28,903 nt of DNA from an uncultured Ruminococcus sp. (GCA_937894495.1 CALCRR010000113.1:1-28903), one strand, 5' to 3'. Counted from the stretch's first letter, positions 1 through 8,177 are shown. Program-made: numbers and translations. Notes: generated from the letters alone by a model not told the origin.

Positions 1-388
1 TTATGTGCAAAGGACTTTTTATCTTATCCATTTTCAGCGTTGAGCAAACAGTTTTCCCGTCAAGAGAGATAGTCATATCCCTAGTTTTTTCGGGCATAAA
101 CGAATATACCCAATCCGCAAAACAGCGGTTGAGCGATTCCGGTTTGACGTATTTTAGCAGGCTCAATATCCAATAATAGCAGGGGACATGACCGATTCCG
201 AATTTCTCCTTCAAAAATTCGCTTACTCTGTCATTTGCCGCCCACTGGTGTATTTGATGAACGTTCCTAAGTCCGCAAATACTGCCAAGGATCGCTATTG
301 TGATAACATCAGGCACGCTGCAAAAATATCCGTCGTATTCCTCGTAAAGTTCTACATCTTCAAAATACTCGGTTATTCCATTATTCAT
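1..388 (-). CDS. ISAs1-like transposase, N-terminal part (runs off left edge)
   Basis: The minus strand is open for 129 codons from an ATG at 388 to the window edge. The protein starts MNNGITEYFEDVELYEEYDG, has a helical stretch (DVITIAILGSICGL) and then ISLDGKTVCST near residue 111. This is the order seen in ISAs1-family transposases: a DDE_Tnp_1-associated N-terminal domain, then the first catalytic Asp in a 'DGKT' motif. The rest of the DDE domain lies outside the window, so it cannot be judged intact. A promoter sits directly upstream (395-423), with its predicted transcription start on or next to the ATG, and there is no ribosome-binding site. The message may therefore be leaderless, or translation may begin further in. 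No terminal inverted repeat was identified. The family call is from memory of motifs, not a search. Confidence 0.75.
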   Translation of the reverse strand, partial: MNNGITEYFEDVELYEEYDGYFCSVPDVITIAILGSICGLRNVHQIHQWAANDRVSEFLKEKFGIGHVPCYYWILSLLKYVKPESLNRCFADWVYSFMPEKTRDMTISLDGKTVCSTLKMDKIKSPLHI

Positions 389-394
389 GCTTAC

Positions 395-423
395 ATTATA
401 GCATTTGGCAGCCGCTATGTCCA
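395..423 (-). promoter_or_regulatory. Sigma-A promoter for the transposase
   Basis: On the minus strand TGGACA (418-423) is followed after 17 bases by a perfect TATAAT (395-400). The predicted start of transcription is about position 388, which is the transposase ATG. Confidence 0.5.
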
Positions 424-532
424 GTTATTTGTACACTTTGTAATAGAATTGTGATTTTTATTGCTCGTTATTTTGAAAATTGATTTGCGTGCCGAAATTC
501 CTTTATTTTCATACAGTTGTCACATATTTTCC

Positions 533-561
533 TTGAAAAAAGGGGGAAGTTATGCTATAAT
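533..561 (+). promoter_or_regulatory. Sigma-A promoter with extended -10, acpS/nnr operon
   Basis: TTGAAA (533-538), 17-base spacer, TATAAT (556-561), with TG one base upstream of the -10 (553-554). The leader of about 90 bases contains a small hairpin (CAAGGG 617-622 pairing with CCCTTG 628-633) just upstream of the AAAGGAG ribosome-binding site of the first gene. Confidence 0.75.
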
Positions 562-660
562 ATAAGCAAGATAACAGGTGCAGGAAGCAGCTGCTGCGTT
601 TTTTCATTACAAAAAACAAGGGCTTGCCCCTTGCGCTGACCCCTAAAGGAGAATAAAACA

Positions 661-1203
661 ATGGACAGTTTTAAAGAACAGATAATCAGAAAGCAGACGA
701 CCCCCAAGGATCTTTACACCAAGGTGGTGATAATGCTGGCGAGCGTTGCGCTGGCATTCGGCATAGTATTTATGGCGCTGGCAGTGCCAAGGCTGGCAGT
801 GATAGGCATTTTTCTTGCCTGTCTCAGCGTGTACGGCGGCTTTTACCTCACCCAGAACCTCAACCTTGAATATGAGTATATTTACACCAACGGCGACCTC
901 GATATAGATAAGATAATCGCCCAGCGCTCACGCAAAAGGCTCATAACGATAAACATCAAGGATACCTCGGATATCGGGCTTGCGGATAATGCACCCGACA
1001 GCGAGAGGACAGTGGTGCTGGCTTCTGCAAGGGACCCCGAGGCTGAGGACTACTATATCGACGCAAAGCACAAAAGCTACGGCGACGTCAGGATAATATT
1101 CACCCCCGACGAGGATATGCTGAGAGTTATCAAGACAGGGCTGCCGAGAAATCTCAGGGGCAACATCACCGTGAGCGATAAGCCCGCAAGCGAGGAAGAA
1201 TAG
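661..1203 (+). CDS. DUF6106-like two-helix membrane protein
   Basis: This 180-residue protein has two adjacent hydrophobic segments (about residues 22-42 and 45-63) followed by a soluble, mostly charged domain that begins LNLEYEYIYTNGDLDIDKI. I believe this matches the uncharacterised clostridial family DUF6106, but that is recognition of general pattern rather than of a catalytic motif. The C-terminal domain would face the cytoplasm if both helices form a hairpin. The gene is first in an operon: a strong promoter and AAAGGAG lie upstream, and acpS starts one base after the stop codon, so the two are probably translationally coupled. No function is known to me. Its position before acpS suggests a housekeeping envelope or lipid-related setting, which is inference only. 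Confidence 0.7.
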   Translation: MDSFKEQIIRKQTTPKDLYTKVVIMLASVALAFGIVFMALAVPRLAVIGIFLACLSVYGGFYLTQNLNLEYEYIYTNGDLDIDKIIAQRSRKRLITINIKDTSDIGLADNAPDSERTVVLASARDPEAEDYYIDAKHKSYGDVRIIFTPDEDMLRVIKTGLPRNLRGNITVSDKPASEEE

Positions 1204-1204
1204 C

Positions 1205-1591
1205 ATGGAGCGCTTAATGGTAGGCACGGATATCGTTGAGGTGGAACGTATAAAAAACAGCTGCCAGAAAGAACGTTTTGTAAAAAGGGTCTACTCCGAG
1301 GAGGAGTGCGCCCTTTTTTCAGTTAAGAAAAACCCCTATGAGAGCATGGCTGGCAACTGGGCTGCCAAGGAAGCCTTTGGCAAGAGCCTTGGCACGGGGG
1401 TAAGGGGGTTTGAGCTCTATGAGGTGAGCGTGCTGCGTGACGAGCTGGGCTGCCCGTATCTTAAACTCACAGGCAAGGCGCTTGAGATAGCAAGGGAAAA
1501 ACAGCTGGGATTTTCAGTTTCCATATCTCATACAAAAGAGTATGCAACGGCTGTTGTGATAGCATTCAGAGGTGACTATGAAAAGAACTGA
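1205..1591 (+). CDS. acpS: Holo-[acyl-carrier-protein] synthase
   Basis: AcpS transfers the 4'-phosphopantetheine arm of coenzyme A to a serine of acyl carrier protein, switching on fatty acid synthesis in the cytoplasm. The sequence shows both Mg2+-binding signatures: GTDIVEVERI with Asp9, and WAAKEAFGKSLGTG with Glu56. The closing VSISHTKEYATAVVIA strand is also typical. At 128 residues it has the normal length of a bacterial AcpS. The ATG at 1205 is chosen because GAGGAAG lies eight bases upstream, inside the end of the preceding gene. An in-frame ATG at 1217 (residue 5) is also possible and would give the more usual N-terminus. The gene sits one base after the membrane protein gene and overlaps the DUF4846 gene by 14 bases. 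AcpS next to Nnr is a common pairing in Firmicutes. Confidence 0.95.
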   Translation: MERLMVGTDIVEVERIKNSCQKERFVKRVYSEEECALFSVKKNPYESMAGNWAAKEAFGKSLGTGVRGFELYEVSVLRDELGCPYLKLTGKALEIAREKQLGFSVSISHTKEYATAVVIAFRGDYEKN

Positions 1592-2501
1592 AAAAGCAGC
1601 GAAAAGACTGAGCAGAAAATGGCTTATTATCACATTATTTGTGATATTTACAGCGGCGGTGCTTGCTGCCGTTTATATCAGAGTAAACCCAAAATGGAAG
1701 GCTGCCGAGCTAAAAATAGAGCCTGCCGACAGAACTTTTGAGATACAGTCGATCGACCCTGACGGCACGACCCTTGAAGCACGTATCACCCCTCCCACCG
1801 GGTATGAGCGTGTCAGCGTAAGCGAGGGCAGCTTCGGGAAGTATCTGAGGGACTATCCCCTGCTGCCTGATGATACAAAGCTGCCTGTGTATGACGGCAC
1901 GGCAATGAGCTCGGCATACACCGCCGCTGTATTTGATATAAGTCTGGGCGACGAGGGCTATCAGCAGTGCGCAGACAGCATAATCAGGCTTTACAGCGAT
2001 TATTTTTATGAGAACGGACAGTTTGATAAAATATCCTTCCAGTTCTCAAACGGCGATGTCTGTGATTATCAGCGCTGGCGCAAGGGCAAAAGAATGCTGG
2101 TGTTGGGAGATCTTTCTATTGAGATCCCCGGGGCGCTGCCCGATGACAGCGAGCAGCAGTACAGAAACTATCTAAAAGAGGTAATGAACTACGCTGGAAC
2201 CATATCGCTGCAAAACGAGTCAGAACAGATAACCCCCGATCAGCTGAGCATAGGCGATATCATCTGCAGCGATGACCATGTTGTTATGGTGGTCGATATT
2301 GCGGCTAACGAAAATGGCGAAAAATGCTATCTTCTGGGGCAGAGCTTTATTCCTGCGGTATGCTTCCATGTGATCGCCAATGTAAACGGCAGCGAGGTGA
2401 CGCCCTGGTTTACCGGGCAGCAGCTTGAACAGGATAACTTTGTCATCGGCGGCTTCAAGTTCAAAAAAGAAGATATGCGCCGCTGGAAGGACGGCTTTTA
2501 G
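1578..2501 (+). CDS. DUF4846 domain protein, membrane-anchored
   Basis: The protein is 307 residues from ATG 1578, preceded by AGAGGTG. An in-frame GTG at 1572 overlaps this ribosome-binding site and is less likely. A single N-terminal membrane segment (about residues 16-35, LIITLFVIFTAAVLAAVYI) is followed by an extracytoplasmic domain. That domain has the features I associate with DUF4846: PPTGYERV, GSFGKYLRDYPL, LPVYDGTAMSS, DEGYQQCADSIIRLYSDY, and a tryptophan/glycine-rich centre. Family members are mostly predicted lipoproteins or anchored proteins of unknown activity. The late 'GDIICSDDHVVMVVDIA' segment resembles the histidine-containing part of papain-like folds, but I do not see a matching nucleophile, so no enzyme activity is claimed. 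The gene overlaps acpS by 14 bases and ends 11 bases before nnr. Confidence 0.8.
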   Translation: MKRTEKAAKRLSRKWLIITLFVIFTAAVLAAVYIRVNPKWKAAELKIEPADRTFEIQSIDPDGTTLEARITPPTGYERVSVSEGSFGKYLRDYPLLPDDTKLPVYDGTAMSSAYTAAVFDISLGDEGYQQCADSIIRLYSDYFYENGQFDKISFQFSNGDVCDYQRWRKGKRMLVLGDLSIEIPGALPDDSEQQYRNYLKEVMNYAGTISLQNESEQITPDQLSIGDIICSDDHVVMVVDIAANENGEKCYLLGQSFIPAVCFHVIANVNGSEVTPWFTGQQLEQDNFVIGGFKFKKEDMRRWKDGF

Positions 2502-2512
2502 GGTGAGGAGCG

Positions 2513-4066
2513 ATGATTTTGAGCAAGTTTGAAAGAATACTGACAGTGCCCCAGATGATATTCTGCGAGCAGCAGTCTGACAGGCTGGGGGTTACGCTTA
2601 GGCAGCTTATGGATAACGCAGGTGAGGAGCTGGGGCGGCAGATACTGGGCGAATGCGTAAGAACTGGCAAAAAGAATGTGCTGATACTGGTGGGCAAGGG
2701 CAACAACGGCGGCGACGGTCTGGTGGCTGCAAACTTTCTGTTTGACAGCGGCGTGATACCCACGGTAATGCTCTGCTGCGGCGAGCCTGCCACCGAGCTT
2801 TCAAAAGCTGCTTTTGAAAAGCTCCACAGGGGCATTGAGGTAACAGGCTGCGACACCCGTCTGATCGCAGGGGCAGATATCATTGTTGACTGCATTTTCG
2901 GCACAGGCTTCAAGGGCGAGGTACGTGAGAATATGCACAGCTTGTTTGACGCAGTGAATGAAAGCTCTGCCTTTAAGCTTGCCTGCGATATACCCTCGGG
3001 CGCTGACGCCAACAGCGGACAGGTGAGCGGGCACACCGTCAGGGCTGATATGACGGTGACGATGCACGCCAAAAAGCTGGGCATGGTGCTTTCGCCTGCA
3101 AGGTACTACTGCGGCGAGGTGCGTGTTTGCGACATCGGCATACCTGACTTCAGCGATATGGCAGACGGCGGAGAGCTTGCTCAGGTGATCAACAAACCTG
3201 ATGACAGGGAGTATTTCAAGGCGCTTTTGCCAAGGCGCTTGCCCTGGGGGCACAAGGGCAGCTTTGGCAAGCTTGTCTGCGTCTGCGGCAGCGAGAGCTA
3301 CATCCGGGCAGCAGGGATATCGGCAATGGCTGCATTGAGGACAGGCGTGGGACTGGTGGAGCTGTGCACTCCCGAAAAGGTGATACAGGCGCTTTCGTCA
3401 CGTATGCCTGAATGCACCTATCAGAAAATGGCAGCCGACAATGAGGGCTTTATGACCGCCGACAATGCTGATAAGATACTGTCACGGCTGGAGGGTGCAG
3501 ATGCGCTGCTTCTGGGCTGCGGTCTGGGGCACACCGACGGGACAGAAAAGCTGGTGGCTCAGCTGGTCGAAAGCTCCCCCGTGCCTGTGATATTGGACGC
3601 AGATGGAATAAATTCGCTGGCGGCGAATATAGATGTACTGTTGAAGAAGAGATCGGCAGTTATACTTACCCCTCACCCCGGGGAGCTGGCAAGGCTTTGC
3701 GGCGTGACTGTGGGGGAGATACTGGCAGACAGGCAGGCTCATGCTTACGGGCTGGCGAAAAAATACGGTGTTACGGTAGTATCAAAATCGGCTGAGACGC
3801 TGGTTTGCAGCGGTGACGAGTGCTTTGTTATGAGCTTTGGCAACACAGCGCTGTCAAAGGGCGGCTCGGGTGATATGCTGGCAGGGATAACGGCTTCGCT
3901 TATGGCGCAGCAGCCCGAAAAGCCCGAAAATGCGGCACAGCTGGGCTGTTACATCATGGGCGGTACGGCTGAGATGCTAAGTGCTGACCGCTCACAGAGG
4001 GGCATTCTGGCGCAGGATATCATCAGAGCTTTACCGTTTTTTCTCGGCAAGCTGGAGAGCAGCTAA
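2513..4066 (+). CDS. nnr: Bifunctional NAD(P)HX epimerase/dehydratase
   Basis: Nnr repairs hydrated NADH and NADPH (NADHX/NADPHX). The N-terminal YjeF domain (about residues 10-215) interconverts the R and S forms. The C-terminal ribokinase-like domain (about 235-512) dehydrates the S form using ADP. Visible motifs are GKGNNGGDGLVAAN (61-74) and DIPSGADANSG in the epimerase half, and DADGINSLA, ILTPHPGELARL (385-396) and SKGGSGDMLAGI (448-459) in the dehydratase half. The length of 517 residues is normal for the fused enzyme. GTGAGGAG lies just before the ATG. It is the last gene of the acpS operon and is followed by a strong terminator. The antisense ORFs over this gene are shadows of its codon bias. 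Confidence 0.95.
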   Translation: MILSKFERILTVPQMIFCEQQSDRLGVTLRQLMDNAGEELGRQILGECVRTGKKNVLILVGKGNNGGDGLVAANFLFDSGVIPTVMLCCGEPATELSKAAFEKLHRGIEVTGCDTRLIAGADIIVDCIFGTGFKGEVRENMHSLFDAVNESSAFKLACDIPSGADANSGQVSGHTVRADMTVTMHAKKLGMVLSPARYYCGEVRVCDIGIPDFSDMADGGELAQVINKPDDREYFKALLPRRLPWGHKGSFGKLVCVCGSESYIRAAGISAMAALRTGVGLVELCTPEKVIQALSSRMPECTYQKMAADNEGFMTADNADKILSRLEGADALLLGCGLGHTDGTEKLVAQLVESSPVPVILDADGINSLAANIDVLLKKRSAVILTPHPGELARLCGVTVGEILADRQAHAYGLAKKYGVTVVSKSAETLVCSGDECFVMSFGNTALSKGGSGDMLAGITASLMAQQPEKPENAAQLGCYIMGGTAEMLSADRSQRGILAQDIIRALPFFLGKLESS

Positions 4067-4090
4067 GACGACTGCCTGCCTAAAACATCA

Positions 4091-4124
4091 AAGGGCTTCT
4101 TCAATGTGAGGAAGCCCTTTTTTT
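4091..4124 (+). terminator. Intrinsic terminator after nnr
   Basis: AAGGGCTTCTTC pairs with GAGGAAGCCCTT across a short AATGT loop, with a run of seven Ts at the 3' side. Confidence 0.85.
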
Positions 4125-4140
4125 GGGGAGGTAATACATA

Positions 4141-4635
4141 GTGAAAAAGCTAAAGACCTTAGTTCTTGCGGCGGTGCTGAGCCTGATGATGACCGCCTGC
4201 GGAGAGAGCCGCAAGGCAGCTGAGCCCGAAAAGCTCGGGGAGAAGTTTGAAAAGACGGCTGTGATAACCATGTACGACAGGGAGTACACCGCCAAGCTGC
4301 GCAGGGGCGGCGCTGATATCTGGGAGTGCGAGTTCACCCAGCCCGAGACTGTCGCAGGGCTGAAAATGACCGCATCGGGTGATAACTGCCGACTGGAATT
4401 TCAAGGGCTTGAATACACCGCCGACCGCAGCGTGCTGCCCGAATACGGCGCTATGCCGCTGATAACGGGGGCGCTCGACGCCATGATAGCAGGCAGAGAT
4501 ATCTCCTGCACCGAAAAGGACGGCAAGCTCACCGAAACGGGTATCATCTCGGGGCAGGATTTCACTGCAAGGGTGAGCAAAGGGGAGATACGCTCCCTGG
4601 AGATATCCGACTGCTTAAAAGCCAAATTCTCATAA
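4141..4635 (+). CDS. Small secreted lipoprotein, unknown function
   Basis: This 164-residue protein starts at GTG 4141, with GGGGAGG nine bases upstream. MKKLKTLVLAAVLSLMMTAC is a lipoprotein signal peptide with the lipobox ending in Cys20, so the mature protein should be lipid-anchored on the outer face of the membrane. The mature part is about 145 residues, beta-rich in appearance (ITMYDREYTAKLRRG, DIWECEFTQP, LEFQGLEYTA), and has no catalytic motif I can name. It resembles small uncharacterised Ruminococcaceae lipoproteins. No promoter of its own was found between the nnr terminator and the start, so expression may depend on read-through. A shared bidirectional terminator follows. Confidence 0.75.
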   Translation: MKKLKTLVLAAVLSLMMTACGESRKAAEPEKLGEKFEKTAVITMYDREYTAKLRRGGADIWECEFTQPETVAGLKMTASGDNCRLEFQGLEYTADRSVLPEYGAMPLITGALDAMIAGRDISCTEKDGKLTETGIISGQDFTARVSKGEIRSLEISDCLKAKFS

Positions 4636-4640
4636 GCAAA

Positions 4641-4679
4641 AAAAGACTCTCCCCGAAGGAAGAGTCTTTAATTTTTTTA
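4641..4679. terminator. Bidirectional terminator between convergent genes
   Basis: AAAGACTCT pairs with AGAGTCTTT around a roughly ten-base loop. T runs on both sides (a plus-strand T run at 4671-4678 and an A run at 4638-4644) make it usable by the lipoprotein gene and by the surface-protein gene on the minus strand. Confidence 0.8.
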
Positions 4680-4689
4680 GAATATGCGA

Positions 4690-6039
4690 TTACTTTCTCT
4701 TGGAAGCAATTGCGATAGAACCAGCTATTGCGATACCTGCAAGTGCAAGACCTGCTGTAGCGCCTGTTGCTGTGTTGGAGTTGTCAGCGTCTGTATCTGT
4801 AGCGTCAGAAGCTGCGCCTGTGCCGCTTGCAGATGAACCTGTGCCGCTTGAAGCTGAACCTGAAGAGCTGCCTGAGCTTGAGGAACCGCTGCTTGAGCCT
4901 GAAGAGCTGCTGCCTGAACCTGAAGAGCTGCTGCCTGAACCGCTTGAATCCTTAGTGGAATCGCTCTTGCCGTCAGATGAGCCGCTTGCTGAACCGTCAG
5001 AAGAACCTGTGCCGTCAGCTGAGCCTGTGCCGTCAGTTGAACCATCGGTAGAACCTGCTGCACTGCCGTCGCCTGAAGCTGCGCCGTCAGCAGAACCGCC
5101 CTCAGAGCCGCCTGCAGAAGCGTTGTCGCCTCCCTGAGCGTCTGCGCCGCCTTCGCTGCTGCCGCCCTGGCTGTCGTTACCGCCCTGGTTGTCGCCGCCC
5201 TGGCTGTCATCGCCGCCGGTAGGATCTTCAACTACAGGATCTGCACCCTTCTTGAGAAGGTCAAGGTTTACAGGGATAGTATCGCCGTACTCGTCCTCGA
5301 ACTTGATGTCGGCAATATAGTAATCAGCCTGGTTAGGCATACTCCACTTCATGATGGAGAGATACTGTGTCTCGGAAGTGTTAAGATATGTAGAACCGTC
5401 TCTGAGTCCGTTTCTTACCATAACCTCGTAGGAACCCCACTCACTGGTCCACTCAGCCTCACCGAATGAACCTGTCTCGTCCCAGCCGGGAGCGCCCTTC
5501 TCTTCATCATACTTCTGAACGTTGATAGCACCCATGAAGTTACCGGGAACCATAGCCTCTTCGCCCTCATCATTTGTGAAAGGACCAACTGCCTTGGTTA
5601 CGAAATCGATCTTGATAGTGAAGATCTCAGGCAGCTTATCCAGCTGATCTGCAAAGATCTTGGACATATCAAAGTGGATCTTAGGGATACCCCATCCGGC
5701 AGGATCTGAATTCTCGTTCCAGTCAAGAGTCTGAACTCTCAGCATAGGAACGCCGGCAAGCTCTTCAACAGAAAGAGTTACCTTAGACTCGTCAGTGCCG
5801 TTCTCGATGTAAGGACCTGTGCCGTCATCCTTGACCTCTGCGAAAGGCTGTACAAATGCGTCAAGATCCATATCTGTGGAGAACTTGATGGAAGTATCAT
5901 TATAGTTCTTCAGTGTTGCAGGCATCTCACTGATATCGATAGGCTGTGCAGCCTCAGAATCTGCAAATGCTGTAACAGCTGTCATTGAAGCTGCAAGAGC
6001 CAGAGCAGACATACCTGCGAAAATTCTGGAAATTTTCAT
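4690..6039 (-). CDS. Secreted surface protein with Ser/Gly stalk and sortase-like C-terminus
   Basis: The start at ATG 6039 is preferred over an upstream in-frame ATG because GGAGGAGATCTAAA precedes it and it begins a clean signal peptide (MKISRIFAGMSALALAASMT, cleavage likely after AFA). The 449-residue protein then has one domain of about 220 residues. It is rich in aromatics and acidic residues and ends YYIADIKFEDEYGDTIPV, a look common to jelly-roll carbohydrate-binding modules. That assignment is inference. About 150 residues of Ser/Gly/Asp repeats follow, a typical extended wall-spanning stalk. The C-terminus has NTATG, a hydrophobic helix and the tail SKRK, the layout of a sortase substrate with a non-LPxTG motif. 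The gene is monocistronic with a strong promoter, so it may be abundant. The long ORFs on other frames of the stalk are repeat artefacts. Confidence 0.8.
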   Translation of the reverse strand: MKISRIFAGMSALALAASMTAVTAFADSEAAQPIDISEMPATLKNYNDTSIKFSTDMDLDAFVQPFAEVKDDGTGPYIENGTDESKVTLSVEELAGVPMLRVQTLDWNENSDPAGWGIPKIHFDMSKIFADQLDKLPEIFTIKIDFVTKAVGPFTNDEGEEAMVPGNFMGAINVQKYDEEKGAPGWDETGSFGEAEWTSEWGSYEVMVRNGLRDGSTYLNTSETQYLSIMKWSMPNQADYYIADIKFEDEYGDTIPVNLDLLKKGADPVVEDPTGGDDSQGGDNQGGNDSQGGSSEGGADAQGGDNASAGGSEGGSADGAASGDGSAAGSTDGSTDGTGSADGTGSSDGSASGSSDGKSDSTKDSSGSGSSSSGSGSSSSGSSSGSSSSGSSSGSASSGTGSSASGTGAASDATDTDADNSNTATGATAGLALAGIAIAGSIAIASKRK

Positions 6040-6108
6040 TTTAGATCTCCTCCAAATTTCTAAAAATTTTATCAGAATTGCATAAAACTGCATTAATTCT
6101 TAGTTTTA

Positions 6109-6137
6109 AGTATACCAGCATTCTCAAAAAAAGTCAA
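6109..6137 (-). promoter_or_regulatory. Sigma-A promoter of the surface-protein gene
   Basis: On the minus strand TTGACT (6132-6137), 17-base spacer, TATACT (6109-6114). The leader is about 60 bases and ends in a strong ribosome-binding site. Confidence 0.75.
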
Positions 6138-6283
6138 GTGTTTTTGTAAAATATTTTTTTCCATTTCGCTCAAATTTATCACAAATTTTTCACATTATTT
6201 TTGTGCAACAGCTACAGATATCGTTTTCATGGAAAATTTAAGCACATAACAAAGAAAGGACGCAAATACGCCCCTTAAAGTTT

Positions 6284-6760
6284 TCACAGCACCGATGTGA
6301 TGCCTGCCTTGGCTAGAAGGCTCACTACCGTCATTATCAAGCCTGCCAGCAAAACGCCCAGCATCACAGCTTTTACGCTCTTTTTAAAATCCAGGTCGAG
6401 AAAGCTGGCTGCCAGCGTGCCCGTCCAGGCGCCCGTGCCGGGCAGGGGTATTCCCACAAAAAGCATAAGCGCAAGGTACAGCCCCTTATCAGCCTTTGCT
6501 TTCAGCTTCTCGCCCCCGTGCTCCCCCTTTTTGAGACACCAGGAGAAAAATCCGCCGATAACGGGCTTATCAGCGCCCCATTCAAGCACCTTTCTTGCAA
6601 AAAAGAAGATCAGCGGTACGGGCAGCATATTGCCTATCATGCAAACGATAAGGCACCAGTGCCAGGGCAGCCCCCTTAACGTGCCAAAGGGCACACCGCC
6701 CCTCAGCTCCACTATAGGCACCATTGATATAAAAAATGTCATAATATAAGTTTTAAGCAT
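6284..6760 (-). CDS. COG2426 family 'small multidrug export' membrane protein
   Basis: This 158-residue, highly hydrophobic protein has about four membrane segments. It carries the family signature MVPIVELRGGVPFG near the N-terminus, plus GNMLPVPLIFFFARKVLEW and a second re-entrant-looking segment, FVGIPLPGTGAWTGTLAAS. These match the COG2426 / Sm_multidrug_ex family, which is distantly related to DedA-type transporters. The substrate is unknown and the 'multidrug' name rests on weak evidence. The gene starts 21 bases after the helical-repeat gene ends, so the two are probably co-transcribed. Length is usual for the family. Confidence 0.85.
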   Translation of the reverse strand: MLKTYIMTFFISMVPIVELRGGVPFGTLRGLPWHWCLIVCMIGNMLPVPLIFFFARKVLEWGADKPVIGGFFSWCLKKGEHGGEKLKAKADKGLYLALMLFVGIPLPGTGAWTGTLAASFLDLDFKKSVKAVMLGVLLAGLIMTVVSLLAKAGITSVL

Positions 6761-6781
6761 AAAAACACCCTTTTATTATTT

Positions 6782-7606
6782 TCAGGAGCTCTTCCTGTAC
6801 TCCTCTTCCACCAGTATCATAAGCTCACGGATACGCATTGCCTGCGAGCGTGTTACAGCCTGCTCGGCAGCGGTGTAGCACATCTCCTTGGCGCTCTCCT
6901 TATCGCCGCTGGCTAAATAGCAGTGACCCAGCCCGATATCGCACTCGCATTTAAGGCTCACATTCCTTTCACGCATGGCTGACATGAAAAGCGTGTAGGC
7001 ATTTTCCAGCTTGCCGTTCATAAGGCAGAACATACCCAGAGTATGCAGTATGTATCTGTTTTTGCCTGCCATCACCGCACGGTCGAAGTAGTGCCTTGCT
7101 TTAAAGTATATGTCGTTGGCAAGCTCCTTATTATTTTCAAGTATCGCCGAGTAAAGGCAGATGTTGAAATACTCCTCCTGCTCGTCGGCGTCCAGCTTTG
7201 AAAAATCTATATTTTCAAGCACCTTTCTGCTGTCGGCATATCTGCCGCCCTCAAGATGACAGGAAGCGTACAGAAGCAGCTTTGAGTCGCTCAGCGGCTC
7301 ACCCATGTAGGCTTTGAGCATTCTGAAATACTCATCATCGCTGCCGAACTGGGCATAGCGGTCGGTTATGCGGTCCAGCTCTTTTTTGCGCTGATATGAA
7401 AAGGCGCAGGAAACAGCGAACAGCCCCGCAAGCAGCAGAAGGTCGCATACCAGATAGATCTTAACGCAGGTGAGGGCATTATATTTAAGCCCCGTGACCA
7501 CCCACACAAGGCACATGAGCCCGTAAGCCCCCACCACCGAGGACGCCAGGCTTAAAAGCAGATTTTTTGCCAGAGAATTATATTTTGATATAACATGGAG
7601 CTTCAC
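6782..7606 (-). CDS. Membrane-anchored TPR-like helical repeat protein
   Basis: I place the start at GTG 7606 (274 residues) because AGGCGGTGA lies just upstream. An in-frame ATG at 7633 would begin only about seven bases after the predicted transcription start. Two membrane helices (about residues 12-36 and 47-71) are followed by a cytoplasmic domain of roughly 190 residues. That domain is made of helical pairs such as KLLLYASCHLEGGRYADSRK, LHTLGMFCLMNGKLENAYTL and CDIGLGHCYLASGDKESAKE, which look like tetratricopeptide repeats. Such repeats usually bind other proteins; the partner is unknown. It has its own promoter downstream of rlmH and is followed by the COG2426 membrane protein. Confidence 0.7.
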   Translation of the reverse strand: MKLHVISKYNSLAKNLLLSLASSVVGAYGLMCLVWVVTGLKYNALTCVKIYLVCDLLLLAGLFAVSCAFSYQRKKELDRITDRYAQFGSDDEYFRMLKAYMGEPLSDSKLLLYASCHLEGGRYADSRKVLENIDFSKLDADEQEEYFNICLYSAILENNKELANDIYFKARHYFDRAVMAGKNRYILHTLGMFCLMNGKLENAYTLFMSAMRERNVSLKCECDIGLGHCYLASGDKESAKEMCYTAAEQAVTRSQAMRIRELMILVEEEYRKSS

Positions 7607-7647
7607 GGTATCACCGCCTTTTGCTTTGTTCATTCACAACAATTATG

Positions 7648-7676
7648 ATTATAGCACATTGTAGATAAAAAATCAA
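7648..7676 (-). promoter_or_regulatory. Sigma-A promoter for the TPR/COG2426 pair
   Basis: On the minus strand TTGATT (7671-7676), 17-base spacer, TATAAT (7648-7653). It supports the GTG start at 7606. Confidence 0.65.
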
Positions 7677-7691
7677 CAGCAAATTATCACT

Positions 7692-8177
7692 TTACTTATG
7701 GTATTTAGTATTATTAGCGATCTGAAACCCCCTGTAGATCTGCTCCAGCAGCATTATCCTTGCAAGCTGGTGCGGGAAGGTGAGCTTTGACATTGAAAGC
7801 TTCATGTCGCTTTGGCGCTTGACGCTGTCGGCAATGCCGAAGGAGGAGCCGATGATGAAATTGACTGTGGAGTAACCCTTTATTCCGCATTCTGCCAGCT
7901 TTTTTGACAAGCCCTCGCTGTCGGTCTGGGCGCCCTCAATGCACATGGCTATGTTGTATGTGCTGCTGCCTTCAAGATATTTTTTCATGGCCGCGGCTTC
8001 GTTATCAAGGGCTGAAAGCTTTTCCTTTTCCGAGGGGCTGTCGGGCAGGCGGCTCTCGGGCAGCTCTATTATTTCAAGCTTGCAGTGTGCCGAAAGTCTT
8101 TTGCTGTATTCGGCTGCGGCGTCACGCCAGTATTTCTCTTTGAGTTTGCCCACCGTTATAAGATTTATCCTTATCAA
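7692..8177 (-). CDS. rlmH: 23S rRNA (pseudouridine1915-N3)-methyltransferase
   Basis: RlmH is a SPOUT-class enzyme that methylates N3 of pseudouridine 1915 in helix 69 of 23S rRNA, using S-adenosylmethionine, on the assembled ribosome. The 161-residue sequence shows the standard N-terminus (INLITVGKLKEKYWRDA) and the SAM-binding knot: FIIGSSFGIADSV, LSMSKLTFPHQLARIMLLEQ and the final YRGFQIANNTKYHK. The usual IGG of the knot is IGS here (FIIGSS), a mild variation. The length is exactly typical. The start ATG overlaps the stop of the metallo-hydrolase gene by four bases (ATGA), so the two are coupled. Confidence 0.95.
   Translation of the reverse strand: MIRINLITVGKLKEKYWRDAAAEYSKRLSAHCKLEIIELPESRLPDSPSEKEKLSALDNEAAAMKKYLEGSSTYNIAMCIEGAQTDSEGLSKKLAECGIKGYSTVNFIIGSSFGIADSVKRQSDMKLSMSKLTFPHQLARIMLLEQIYRGFQIANNTKYHK

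Noticed and set aside
2461..3084. 207-codon minus-strand ORF over nnr
   Set aside because: The plus-strand frame encodes a complete, motif-perfect Nnr; the antisense frame has no family features and spans the gene junction.
4700..5137. Plus-strand ORF rich in Pro, Glu and Ala, and a minus-strand Ala/Gln-rich ORF over the same bases
   Set aside because: Both are other readings of the Ser/Gly repeat stalk of the surface protein; repeats leave several frames open and neither has a ribosome-binding site.
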